Shown here in pieces: positions 25,050-32,507 of a stretch of DNA of 64,000 nt. This DNA is from Streptomyces violaceoruber (lineage in GTDB: Bacteria > Actinomycetota > Actinomycetes > Streptomycetales > Streptomycetaceae): positions 434,001-498,000 of the forward strand of contig NZ_CP137734.1 of NCBI RefSeq assembly GCF_033406955.1, read 5' to 3'. The notes beneath the pieces are model-generated. The model had not been told where the DNA came from. It did not search any database and worked only from the letters and a program-made list of their open reading frames with translations. Made by a program: the position numbers and the translations under genes. The first letter of the stretch is position 1. Every line of letters begins with the position of its first letter.

Positions 25050-25774
25050 CGATCCGGGTCGCCGCCGTCGGGGACATCCACATGGGACCCGACAGCGAGG
25101 GGCTGCTGCGGCCGGCCTTCGAAACCCTGCCCGACTGTGCCGATGTGCTGCTGCTGGCCGGGGACCTCACCCGGCACGGCACCCCTCGGGAGGCACGGGT
25201 GGTCGCCCGGGAGGTGCGGGACCTGCCGGTGCCGGTGGTGGCGGTCCTCGGGAACCACGACCACCACGACGAACGGCCCGAGAAGGTCACCGCGATCCTT
25301 CGGGACGCCGGGGTGACCGTGCTGGAGGGCGAGGCGACCGTCGTGGAGTGCGCCGGGGGCCGGGTGGGGATCGCCGGGACCAAGGGCTTCGGCGGCGGGT
25401 TCGTGGGGCGCAGCGCCGGTGAGTTCGGTGAGCCGGTGATGAAGGAGTTCGTGCGGACCACCCGCCGTTCGGCGGACAGCCTGCACGCCGCGCTGAAGCA
25501 GCTGGCCGAGGAGGACTGCGCGGCGCGGGTGGCGCTGACGCACTTCTCCCCCGTCGCGGACACGCTCGCCGGGGAGCCGCCGGAGATCCATCCGTTCCTC
25601 GGCAGCTACCTCCTGGCGGAGGCGATCGACACGGCCGGCGCCGACCTGGCCGTCCACGGACACGCCCACCTGGGCACGGAGCACGGGATGACGGCGGGCG
25701 GAGTCCGGGTGCGCAACGTGGCGCAGCCGGTCATCCGCCGGGCCTTCAACGTCTACCGGCTGGACGGGGACTGA
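25046..25774 (+). CDS. Calcineurin-like metallophosphoesterase
   Basis: 242 aa. The dimetal motifs are complete and in order: GDIH, LLLAGDLTRHG, GNHDHHDE, LTHFSP and VHGHAHLG. The enzyme should hydrolyse a phosphomonoester or phosphodiester in the cytoplasm. Third gene of the NTase-BON-phosphoesterase operon, translationally coupled through a GTGA overlap. The NTase/phosphoesterase pairing suggests attachment and removal of a nucleotide or phosphate group, but this is inference. Confidence 0.85.
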   Translation: MTIRVAAVGDIHMGPDSEGLLRPAFETLPDCADVLLLAGDLTRHGTPREARVVAREVRDLPVPVVAVLGNHDHHDERPEKVTAILRDAGVTVLEGEATVVECAGGRVGIAGTKGFGGGFVGRSAGEFGEPVMKEFVRTTRRSADSLHAALKQLAEEDCAARVALTHFSPVADTLAGEPPEIHPFLGSYLLAEAIDTAGADLAVHGHAHLGTEHGMTAGGVRVRNVAQPVIRRAFNVYRLDGD

Positions 25775-25806
25775 CAACGGGCGCTGACCGCCCGCCCGTC
25801 CGGCCG

Positions 25807-26583
25807 TCAGGTCCGTTCCGTGCCCCGCGTGTTCTCTGTGTCGTGCGTGTCCTCCGTGCCCCGCGTGTTCTCTGTGTCGTGCGTGTCCTCCGCGCCCTGC
25901 GCGCCCTCCATGTCCTCCGTGTCCTGCGTCGTGCGTCCCAGGCAGGTGACCTCCGCGGGGTCGAGACCGGAAGCCGGGACCTCGTGGAAGCCGAGGCGGT
26001 CGTAGAAGGCCCTGGCCGGGGTGTTGGCCGTCGCCATGACCAGGTGGACGGCGGGGACGCCGCGTTCGCGCAGGGCCCGCCACAACGTCCGCATCAGGGT
26101 CCGGCCGTGGCCCCGCCCCTGCCAGTCGGGCAGCAGGTCGATGTGCAGATGGGCGGGGTAGGCCGCCAGTTCCGGGACGACCATGCGCTCCGGGTCGTGC
26201 AGCAGTCCGGCCATGACCTCGTCCGGGGTCCGGGTGCCGGGCGGCCCCTGCGGCGCCGGGTACCGGTCGGCGACCCTCGGCAGCCACGTCGCCCGGAACT
26301 CGGCGGCGAAGCGCGCGGTGTCCGCCGTGCCGAGGATGTAGCCGACCGCGCGGCCCCGCCCGTCGTCCAGCACGAAGGCCAGGCCGGGGTCCAGGTGGAC
26401 GTAGGGCGCGGCGAAGATGGCAGGCAGGACGGCGGGGTCCGCGTACACGGGCCGGCTGTCCCGGCCGTTGTGCGCGGTCCGGATGCAGATGTCGTCGAGG
26501 GCCGGGGCGTCGGCGGGGCGGTAGGGGCGTACCGAGGCAGTCGCTGTCACCTCGGCATGCTGCCCGCCTGGGAGCGCTCCCAC
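25807..26583 (-). CDS. GNAT family N-acetyltransferase with repetitive tail
   Basis: About 247-258 aa. The GNAT core is ASVRPYRPADAPALDDICI, the acetyl-CoA loop LPDWQGRGHGRTLMRTLWRAL and HLVMATANTPARAFYDRLGF. It resembles bacterial GNATs close to O-GlcNAcase-associated acetyltransferases; the acceptor is unknown. The last 40 residues are acidic repeats (EDTHDTENTRGT twice plus partial copies) encoded by a 36-bp minisatellite. The start is unclear: GTG 26583 would put the CebR-type palindrome inside the first codons, and GTG 26550 is an alternative with weak GAGG. Confidence 0.8.
   Translation of the reverse strand: MGALPGGQHAEVTATASVRPYRPADAPALDDICIRTAHNGRDSRPVYADPAVLPAIFAAPYVHLDPGLAFVLDDGRGRAVGYILGTADTARFAAEFRATWLPRVADRYPAPQGPPGTRTPDEVMAGLLHDPERMVVPELAAYPAHLHIDLLPDWQGRGHGRTLMRTLWRALRERGVPAVHLVMATANTPARAFYDRLGFHEVPASGLDPAEVTCLGRTTQDTEDMEGAQGAEDTHDTENTRGTEDTHDTENTRGTERT
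25820..25891. repeat. 36-bp tandem repeat (two units) in the GNAT 3' end
   Basis: GTGCCCCGCGTGTTCTCTGT and its continuation recur exactly at 25820 and 25856. The 36-bp unit keeps the reading frame and encodes a 12-residue acidic repeat. Confidence 0.85.
26569..26582. promoter_or_regulatory. Perfect CebR-type operator
   Basis: TGGGAGCGCTCCCA is identical to the published CebR box (also CelR of Thermobifida), the LacI-family repressor site of cello-oligosaccharide utilisation genes. It lies between the GNAT start and the molybdopterin oxidoreductase start (78 bp before the latter). No cellulose gene is nearby. Confidence 0.65.
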
Positions 26584-26659
26584 AAGTGGTTCGCTTCGAT
26601 CGGTGGCGCCCGGGTACCCGGCGGCCGGCAGTGTGACGTACGTGGGCGGGAGGCCGGCG

Positions 26660-29152
26660 ATGGAGGATGCGACGGACCGGATCGCGCGGCCGTGGGGCGC
26701 ACGGGTGCCCTACGGGCGGCACGAGACCTGGCCGGCCCGGGTGGACACGTTCCTCGCCGAAGGGGTGGAGCCCGAGGCGGTGCAGCGGTGGGTGCAGTCC
26801 GCGTCGATCCTGCACTCGGACGGCGACGCCATGGACATCGCGGTGGCCGACGGCCGCATGGTGGGCGTACGGGGCCGGGACGTGGACCGGGTCAACCGGG
26901 GACGGCTCGGCCCGAAGGACCTGTTCGGCTGGCAGGCCAACGCCTCCCGTGACCGGCTGACCCGGCCGCTGGTGCGGCGGGACGGGCAGTTGGTGGAGAC
27001 GGACTGGGACACCGCGATGGACCTGGTGGCCGCCCGCTCGCGCGAACTGCTGGACTCGCGCGGGCCGGGCTCGATCGGGTTCTACACGAGCGGTCAGCTG
27101 TTCCTGGAGGAGTACTACACCCTCGCGGTCCTGGCCCGGGCCGGCATCGGCACCAACCACCTCGACGGCAACACCCGGCTGTGCACGTCCACGGCCGCGG
27201 AGGCGTTGAAGGAAAGCTTCGGCTGTGACGGGCAGCCCGGCAGTTACGACGACTTCGACCACGCCGACGTGATCGCGCTGTTCGGCCACAACATCGCCGA
27301 GACCCAGCCCGTGCAGTGGATGCGGCTCCTCGACCGCCTGGAGGGCGCAGACCCACCGCGGCTGCTCTGTGTGGACCCGCGCCCCACCCGCGTCGCCGAA
27401 CACGCCGCCGTACACCTCGCGCCCCGCAGCGGCACCAACGTCGCCCTGCTCAACGCGCTGCTGCACGAGACGATCCGGCACGAGCGGATCGACCGGGACT
27501 TCATCGACGCGCACACCGTCGGCTTCGGGGAACTGGCCGCCCGGGTCGCCGACTGCACGCCCAAGTGGGCGGCGGAGATCTGCGACGTGCCCGCCGCCCG
27601 GATCGAGGAGGCGGCCGAACTCGTCGGCACCGCCGAGGCGTTGGTCTCCACGGTCCTCCAGGGTGTCTACCAGTCCCACCAGGCGACCGCCGCCGCCGTG
27701 CAGGTCAACAACCTGCACCTGATCCGCGGGATGCTGGGCCGGCCCGGTGCCGGACTCCTTCAGATGAACGGCCAGCCCACCGCCCAGAACACCCGCGAGT
27801 GCGGGGCCAACGGCGACCTGCCGGGCTTCCGCAACTGGCAGAACGACGCCCACGTGGCCGACCTGGCCCGGGTGTGGAACGTCGAGCCGGAGACCATCCC
27901 GCACTTCGCGCCGCCGACCCACGCGATGCAGATCTTCCGGTACGCCGAGCAGGGCTCGCTGCGGATGCTGTGGATCAGCGGAACCAACCCCGCCGTCTCG
28001 ATGCCCGAACTGCCGCGCATCCGCTCGATCCTGTCGCAGGAGCGGCTGTTCACGGTCGTACAGGACCTCTACCTGACGGAGACGGCACGGCTGGCCGACG
28101 TGGTGCTGCCCGCCGCGACCTGGGGCGAGAAGACCGGCGCGCTCACCAACGCGGACCGCACGGTGCACCTGTCCCGCAAGGCGGTGGAGCCGCCCGGTGA
28201 GGCCAGGCCCGATCTGGACATCTTCCTGGACTACGCGCGGCGCATGGACTTCCGGGACAAGGACGGCGGGCCGCTGATCCCCTGGGACGGCCCCGAGTCG
28301 GCGTTCGAGGCGTGGAAGCGGTGCAGCGCGGGCCGCCCGTGCGACTACACGGGCCTGTCCTACGCCAAGCTCCGCGACACGAGCGGCATCCAGTGGCCCT
28401 GCGACGACCGGGCCCCCGAGGGGACGGCACGGCTCTACACGGACGGCTTCGGCTGGGCCCACCCGGACGTGTGCGAGAGCTACGGCAAGGACCTGGAGAC
28501 CGGGGCCTCGCAGGAGGTCGTGGAGTACCGCTCCCTCAACCCCGACGGCAGGGCGATGCTCAAGGCCGCCGCCTATCTGCCGCCGCACGAGGAGCCGGAC
28601 GAGGAGTACCCGTTCCAGCTGACGACGGGGCGGACGCTCTACCACTTCCACACCCGCACGAAGACGGGGCGCGCGCCCCAGCTCAACGACGCCGCCCCCG
28701 ACGTGTGGGTGGAGGTCTCCGCCGGGGACGCGGAGCGGCTCGGCCTGGGCGAGGGCGACCTGGTGGAGGTCACCAGCAGGCGCGGCTCCCTGCGCGGGCG
28801 GCTGCGGGTGACCGGCATCCGGACAGGGCTGCTGTTCGTGCCGTTCCACTACGGCTACTGGGACACCGCGGGCGGGTCGGGGCCGAGCCCGGACACCCCC
28901 GGGCGGGCCGCGAACGAGACCACGGTCACCGACTGGGACCCGGCCTCCAAGCAGCCGCTGTTCAAGACGGCCGCCGCCGCGCTCACCCTCGTGGAGCGCG
29001 GGGGCGGACGGCCCTCCCCGGCGCCGACCACCACCGCGTCCGCACCGGTCACCGCCGGTGCCGCACCGCCCACCTCGGGCGGACCGGCGGCGCGCACGAC
29101 GGAGCGGGAACCCACCGAGTTCCCGCACGGCCACGAGGAAGGCGCCCGGTGA
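26660..29152 (+). CDS. Molybdopterin-dependent oxidoreductase lacking [4Fe-4S] ligands
   Basis: 830 aa of the formate dehydrogenase/assimilatory nitrate reductase superfamily. Molybdopterin motifs are present: GNTRLCTSTAAEALKESFG (with the likely Mo-ligand Cys), NAADTN-like VGTAEALVSTV, and the C-terminal MopB tail (YPFQLTTGRTLYHFHTRTKTG and RAANETTVTDWDP). The N-terminal cluster motif CxxCxxxCx27C is absent: the four positions are Ser49, His52, Asp56 and Gly84 at exactly canonical spacing. The enzyme therefore probably has no [4Fe-4S] cluster and needs another electron route. ATG 26660 has GGGAGG 6 nt upstream. Its stop overlaps the next gene. A Pro/Ala/Thr-rich tail ends the protein. Confidence 0.88.
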   Translation: MEDATDRIARPWGARVPYGRHETWPARVDTFLAEGVEPEAVQRWVQSASILHSDGDAMDIAVADGRMVGVRGRDVDRVNRGRLGPKDLFGWQANASRDRLTRPLVRRDGQLVETDWDTAMDLVAARSRELLDSRGPGSIGFYTSGQLFLEEYYTLAVLARAGIGTNHLDGNTRLCTSTAAEALKESFGCDGQPGSYDDFDHADVIALFGHNIAETQPVQWMRLLDRLEGADPPRLLCVDPRPTRVAEHAAVHLAPRSGTNVALLNALLHETIRHERIDRDFIDAHTVGFGELAARVADCTPKWAAEICDVPAARIEEAAELVGTAEALVSTVLQGVYQSHQATAAAVQVNNLHLIRGMLGRPGAGLLQMNGQPTAQNTRECGANGDLPGFRNWQNDAHVADLARVWNVEPETIPHFAPPTHAMQIFRYAEQGSLRMLWISGTNPAVSMPELPRIRSILSQERLFTVVQDLYLTETARLADVVLPAATWGEKTGALTNADRTVHLSRKAVEPPGEARPDLDIFLDYARRMDFRDKDGGPLIPWDGPESAFEAWKRCSAGRPCDYTGLSYAKLRDTSGIQWPCDDRAPEGTARLYTDGFGWAHPDVCESYGKDLETGASQEVVEYRSLNPDGRAMLKAAAYLPPHEEPDEEYPFQLTTGRTLYHFHTRTKTGRAPQLNDAAPDVWVEVSAGDAERLGLGEGDLVEVTSRRGSLRGRLRVTGIRTGLLFVPFHYGYWDTAGGSGPSPDTPGRAANETTVTDWDPASKQPLFKTAAAALTLVERGGGRPSPAPTTTASAPVTAGAAPPTSGGPAARTTEREPTEFPHGHEEGAR

Positions 29153-29640
29153 ACGGCATCGACCTGACCCTGCGTACGCTGCACCGCGGCGAACGGCACC
29201 TGGCACACGACCTGGTGACCGTGGCCGAGCGGCACCGCACCGAGCACGAGGTCCACCATGTCGCCACCGACCTCGCCCGCTGGTCCCGCGAGCACATGCG
29301 GCGGCTCGCCGAGACCGCCGCGGAGCGCGGCGCGAAGCTGGGCGAGCCGCCGCGCCACTCCGCGGACGGCGTCTTCGCGACCCTGCGCGAGAAGGCGTCC
29401 GAGGCGGTCGCGCACCGGCCGGAGCCGGGCCTGCTCCTCCTGCGCGACCTGCGGGAACTGCATGTCCTCGCGGCGGAGAACTCGCTGCACTGGGAGATGC
29501 TTGCCCAGGCCGCCCAGGCGTCGCGGGACAGCGCACTGCTGACGCTCGCCTCCTCCTGCCACCCGCGGACACTGCGCCAGATGCGCTGGACCAACACCAT
29601 GATCAAGAACCTGGCCCCGCAGATCCTCACCAGCCTCTGA
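29149..29640 (+). CDS. Helical protein coupled to the molybdopterin oxidoreductase
   Basis: 163 aa, predicted all-helical, rich in His and Glu (HRGERHLAHDLVTVAERHRTEHEVHHVATDLARWSREH). The even spacing of Glu/His over long helices resembles ferritin-like or four-helix-bundle proteins, but I do not recognise a defined family. GTG 29149 overlaps the oxidoreductase stop (GTGA), implying coupled translation and a role with that enzyme, perhaps assembly or electron transfer. Confidence 0.7.
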   Translation: MNGIDLTLRTLHRGERHLAHDLVTVAERHRTEHEVHHVATDLARWSREHMRRLAETAAERGAKLGEPPRHSADGVFATLREKASEAVAHRPEPGLLLLRDLRELHVLAAENSLHWEMLAQAAQASRDSALLTLASSCHPRTLRQMRWTNTMIKNLAPQILTSL

Positions 29641-29795
29641 GCTGCGCCTTGCCCGCCCGGTGCGGTGCCCGGCACCGCCGGTGCGCCGCCGGACGCCGAA
29701 TGGCGGCGGCGGGCCGTGGCACCTGATGATCCCAGTGGGGCGCCACCCCGCTGGTGTTCCCGTCGGTACCCCCTCCAAGAGAGCGAGACAGCGTC

Positions 29796-30329
29796 ATGAG
29801 TCTTCTGCGTCTGGCCGGCCGGCCGATGCTCGCCTCGATGTTCGTCGCGGGCGGCCTGCAGTCGCTGCGCAGGCCCCAGGACGTGGCACCGGCGGCCGAG
29901 CCGGTCGTGCGGCCGGTGGCCGACCGCGTGCCGGTGCTGCCCGACAGCACCGAGCAACTCGTACGGCTCAACGGCGCCGTGCACGTGGTCGGCGGGATCA
30001 TGCTGGGCCTCGGCCGCTGTCCGCGGCTCGCCGCGCTGGCCCTCGCCGTGACGCTGGTCCCCACCACGCTGGCGGCGCACCGGTACTGGGAGGCGGAGGA
30101 CCCGTCCGACCGCGCCCAGCAGCGCATCCACTTCCTCAAGAACCTGTCCATGATGGGCGGGCTGCTGATCGCGGCCGACGACACGGGCAGCGCCCCCTCG
30201 TTGCTGTGGCGCGGCCGGCACGCCGCCCATGACCTCCGGCACGACGCCCACCTGGTGCACCGCTCGGTCCGGGCCGCGGCCGGCCCCGCGGCACGGGCGG
30301 GCGGTGTCCGGGCCAGGCTCGGGGCCTGA
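29796..30329 (+). CDS. DoxX family membrane protein
   Basis: 177 aa with three or four hydrophobic helices (PMLASMFVAGGLQSLRRP, VRLNGAVHVVGGIMLGLG, LAALALAVTLVPTTLAAH, FLKNLSMMGGLLIAA). The pattern and the GG...GG positions match DoxX-like proteins, which join redox systems in other bacteria. The C-terminal 45 residues are His/Arg/Ala-rich and cytoplasmic. Downstream of the molybdoenzyme pair by about 155 bp and upstream of hemerythrin by 80 bp on the same strand, so co-transcription is possible. Confidence 0.78.
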   Translation: MSLLRLAGRPMLASMFVAGGLQSLRRPQDVAPAAEPVVRPVADRVPVLPDSTEQLVRLNGAVHVVGGIMLGLGRCPRLAALALAVTLVPTTLAAHRYWEAEDPSDRAQQRIHFLKNLSMMGGLLIAADDTGSAPSLLWRGRHAAHDLRHDAHLVHRSVRAAAGPAARAGGVRARLGA

Positions 30330-30409
30330 CCGGGCGTTAACCGGCCTCCTGCGGGGGGACCCGAGGCCCGTGGCGGTGAGTCCTGCCACGACCCTCTTGG
30401 AGGTGGAAC

Positions 30410-30973
30410 ATGGGACACGGAGGAAACGTCATCGACGAGCTGACGACCGATCACCGTGAGGTCGAGGAGCTCTTCGGCAAAATCGAGGCGCTGCCGCCCG
30501 GTCACAAGGACCGCAAGCTGTACGCCGATCAGGCCACGATCGAGCTGGTCCGGCACTCGGTGGCGGAGGAGGCGTATCTGTACCCGGCCGTCCGGGAGCA
30601 CGTGCCGGGCGGCGGCGCCCTCGCGGACAAGGAGCTCGAGGACCACGCCGGGGCCGAGCAGATCATGAAGGACCTGGAGGGCTGCGCGGCGGACGACGCC
30701 GAGTTCGACCGGTTGATCGGCAAGCTGATGAGCGAGATCCGTGAGCACGTCGCCGACGAGGAGGGCAACCTGTTCCCGAGGCTGCGCGAGGCGTGCCCCG
30801 CGGACGCCCTGGACGAGTTGGGCGAGAAGGTCCGCCGGGCGAAGAAGACGGCGCCGACCCGGCCGCATCCGGCGGCCCCGGACAAGCCTCCGATGGACAA
30901 GCTCCTCGCCCCCGGCGCGGGCATGGTCGACCGGGTGCGGGACGCGCTGTCGGGGCGGGGCAGGTCCGGCTGA
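30410..30973 (+). CDS. Hemerythrin domain-containing protein
   Basis: 187 aa. The hemerythrin HHE fold occupies about residues 1-140, with metal-ligand positions in TTDHREVEELF, LVRHSVAEEAYLYP, LEDHAGAEQIM and REHVADEEGNLFP. It probably carries a non-haem diiron centre used for O2, NO or redox sensing. The C-terminal 45 residues are Pro/Lys-rich and disordered. GGAGGTGG precedes ATG 30410. Last gene before a large palindrome that likely ends transcription. Confidence 0.88.
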   Translation: MGHGGNVIDELTTDHREVEELFGKIEALPPGHKDRKLYADQATIELVRHSVAEEAYLYPAVREHVPGGGALADKELEDHAGAEQIMKDLEGCAADDAEFDRLIGKLMSEIREHVADEEGNLFPRLREACPADALDELGEKVRRAKKTAPTRPHPAAPDKPPMDKLLAPGAGMVDRVRDALSGRGRSG

Positions 30974-30984
30974 CCGAGCGGCCG

Positions 30985-31046
30985 CCGTCAGGCATGCGTG
31001 CGAAGGGTCCCGCCGCGGCGGGACCCTTCGCACGCATGCCTGACGG
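30985..31046. terminator. 62-bp perfect palindrome, bidirectional terminator
   Basis: 30-nt arms (30985-31014 and 31017-31046) flank a central GC and the whole 62 bp reads the same on both strands. It lies 12 bp after the hemerythrin stop and 51 bp before the end of the convergent SDR gene, and could stop transcription from both sides. Confidence 0.8.
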
Positions 31047-31096
31047 GGTCCTCGCAGGCGCCGGGTGACGGCCGCACGTGCCGGGTGACGGCAGGC

Positions 31097-32137
31097 TCAC
31101 CCCTGCGCCCACCACTCCCCCATCCGTTCCCCCGCCGGCTCCCGGGTCGCCGTCGGCACCGGGTCGGGCCGGTCGCGGAAGGCGGCGACGGTGCGCTCCA
31201 GACCGTCCTGCCAGGTCACACTCGGCAGCCAGCCGAAGATCTCGCGGGCGAAGCCGGTGACCGGCCGGGGCCGCGGCCGCCCGTCCCCGGCGTCCTCGAC
31301 GAAGGCCAGCGGCGAGTCGGAGCCGGTCAGCTCGATCACCAGGCGGGCGATCTCCGCGGCGGTGGGCTCCTCGTCGCCGCCGATGTCCACGGGCCGCACC
31401 GACCGTCCGGCCGCGACCAGGAGTACGCCGTCGACCATGTCGTCGACGTAGCACAGGGGGTACGTCCCGCTGCCGTCCCCGGGGACGGTGACCGGCCGGC
31501 CGGTCAGGGCCGCTTCGATCAGCGCGGCCGGTGTGCCCGCGCCGTCCGTCCGCATACCGGGTCCGTAGCCGTCGAACAGCCGGACGATCCCGGCGTTCGA
31601 GCCGTTGGCGCCCGCGTGTGCGGCGACCAGGGCCTCGGCGAACCGGACGGCCTCGGCGCAGGCACGGTGCGGGCCGACCGGGTCGGCGTCGTCCGGGGCG
31701 TCGCCGCGGGTGCCGGGGCCGGCCGGGGGCGAGGAGGCGAGGAGGAACCGGGCGCCGTCCCGGCCGGCGACGGACAGCGCGGTACGGGTGCCCAGGCTGC
31801 CCGCGTCGAGGGCTTCGACGGGCCGGTCCGGCCGGGCGGCCGGGGACGCGGGGCCCGCCAGGTGCAGGACCAGGTCGTAGGGGCCGGTGAGCGCGTCCGC
31901 GCAGCCGGGTGCGGAGATGTCCCGTTCCAGGAAGCGGAAGCCGGGGCGGCCCGCCAGGTGGGCCACCTTCTCGGCCCGCCCCGTGGAGAGGTTGTCCAGG
32001 CAGTCGACCTCGGCCCCCGCGTCGAGCAGCCGGGTGCACAGGTGCGAGCCGAGGAATCCGGCACCGCCGGTCACCAGGACGCGGCCCCAGGGCGTGCGGG
32101 ACTCCCCCCGTGGGCTGAACGCCGCCATGGGCATCAT
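31097..32137 (-). CDS. NAD-dependent epimerase-like SDR without catalytic Tyr/Lys
   Basis: 346 aa of the extended SDR family, nearest to UDP-glucuronate decarboxylase-type enzymes. The NAD motif VTGGAGFLGSHL (about 22-33) and D...LDNLSTG are intact. The catalytic YxxxK is not: the equivalent region GPHRACAEAVRFAEAL has Cys160 and Val164. GYGPGMR and LCYVDDMVDG, the substrate-side motifs, remain. It may bind NAD or a nucleotide sugar without the normal chemistry. MM at 32137 is the start; AGAAAGG lies upstream. Confidence 0.82.
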   Translation of the reverse strand: MMPMAAFSPRGESRTPWGRVLVTGGAGFLGSHLCTRLLDAGAEVDCLDNLSTGRAEKVAHLAGRPGFRFLERDISAPGCADALTGPYDLVLHLAGPASPAARPDRPVEALDAGSLGTRTALSVAGRDGARFLLASSPPAGPGTRGDAPDDADPVGPHRACAEAVRFAEALVAAHAGANGSNAGIVRLFDGYGPGMRTDGAGTPAALIEAALTGRPVTVPGDGSGTYPLCYVDDMVDGVLLVAAGRSVRPVDIGGDEEPTAAEIARLVIELTGSDSPLAFVEDAGDGRPRPRPVTGFAREIFGWLPSVTWQDGLERTVAAFRDRPDPVPTATREPAGERMGEWWAQG

Positions 32138-32507
32138 GAGGACGACCTTTCTCCCTCGGAGCGCTGAACAGCGTGCGCCGAGTGCCCCGCCGGGGCGCTC
32201 ACATGCTCCGGCGCCCGCCACCGGGACGAGGGTGCGTGACCGCGGTCACGGACCGCGGGTGGTGCGCCGCCCGCCGCGGACTGCTGTGATCAAGCACACT
32301 CGTGGACTCAAATGCGGCAGCGGCAGAGGCGGTTGGTCCGTCCGGGCCGCGGGCGGGGGCCCGCACCGGCGACGACTCGCCGGTCCCTTCTGCCACGATG
32401 GTCGGCGCCGTGTCCGGACCGGTGGAACAGCCGCGCAGCGCAGCCGGCCTGCTCGTTCCCGTCCGTTTCCCCTACGGGTCCCGCGACCCGCCTTCGAGTG
32501 GCGCACT
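32138..32507. promoter_or_regulatory. Divergent promoter region with a palindrome
   Basis: 370 bp between the SDR-like gene and the MFS gene. GTGACCGCGGTCAC (32236-32249) is a perfect 14-bp palindrome and may be an operator. Open frames here have no recognisable product. Confidence 0.45.

Noticed and set aside
24743..29572. 1609-aa minus-strand open frame
   Set aside because: It runs through the opposite strand of the metallophosphoesterase, GNAT and molybdoenzyme genes with no recognisable domain and shadow composition.
30985..31046. Inverted-repeat end of an insertion sequence
   Set aside because: No transposase gene or second terminal copy is seen; the position between convergent genes fits a terminator better.
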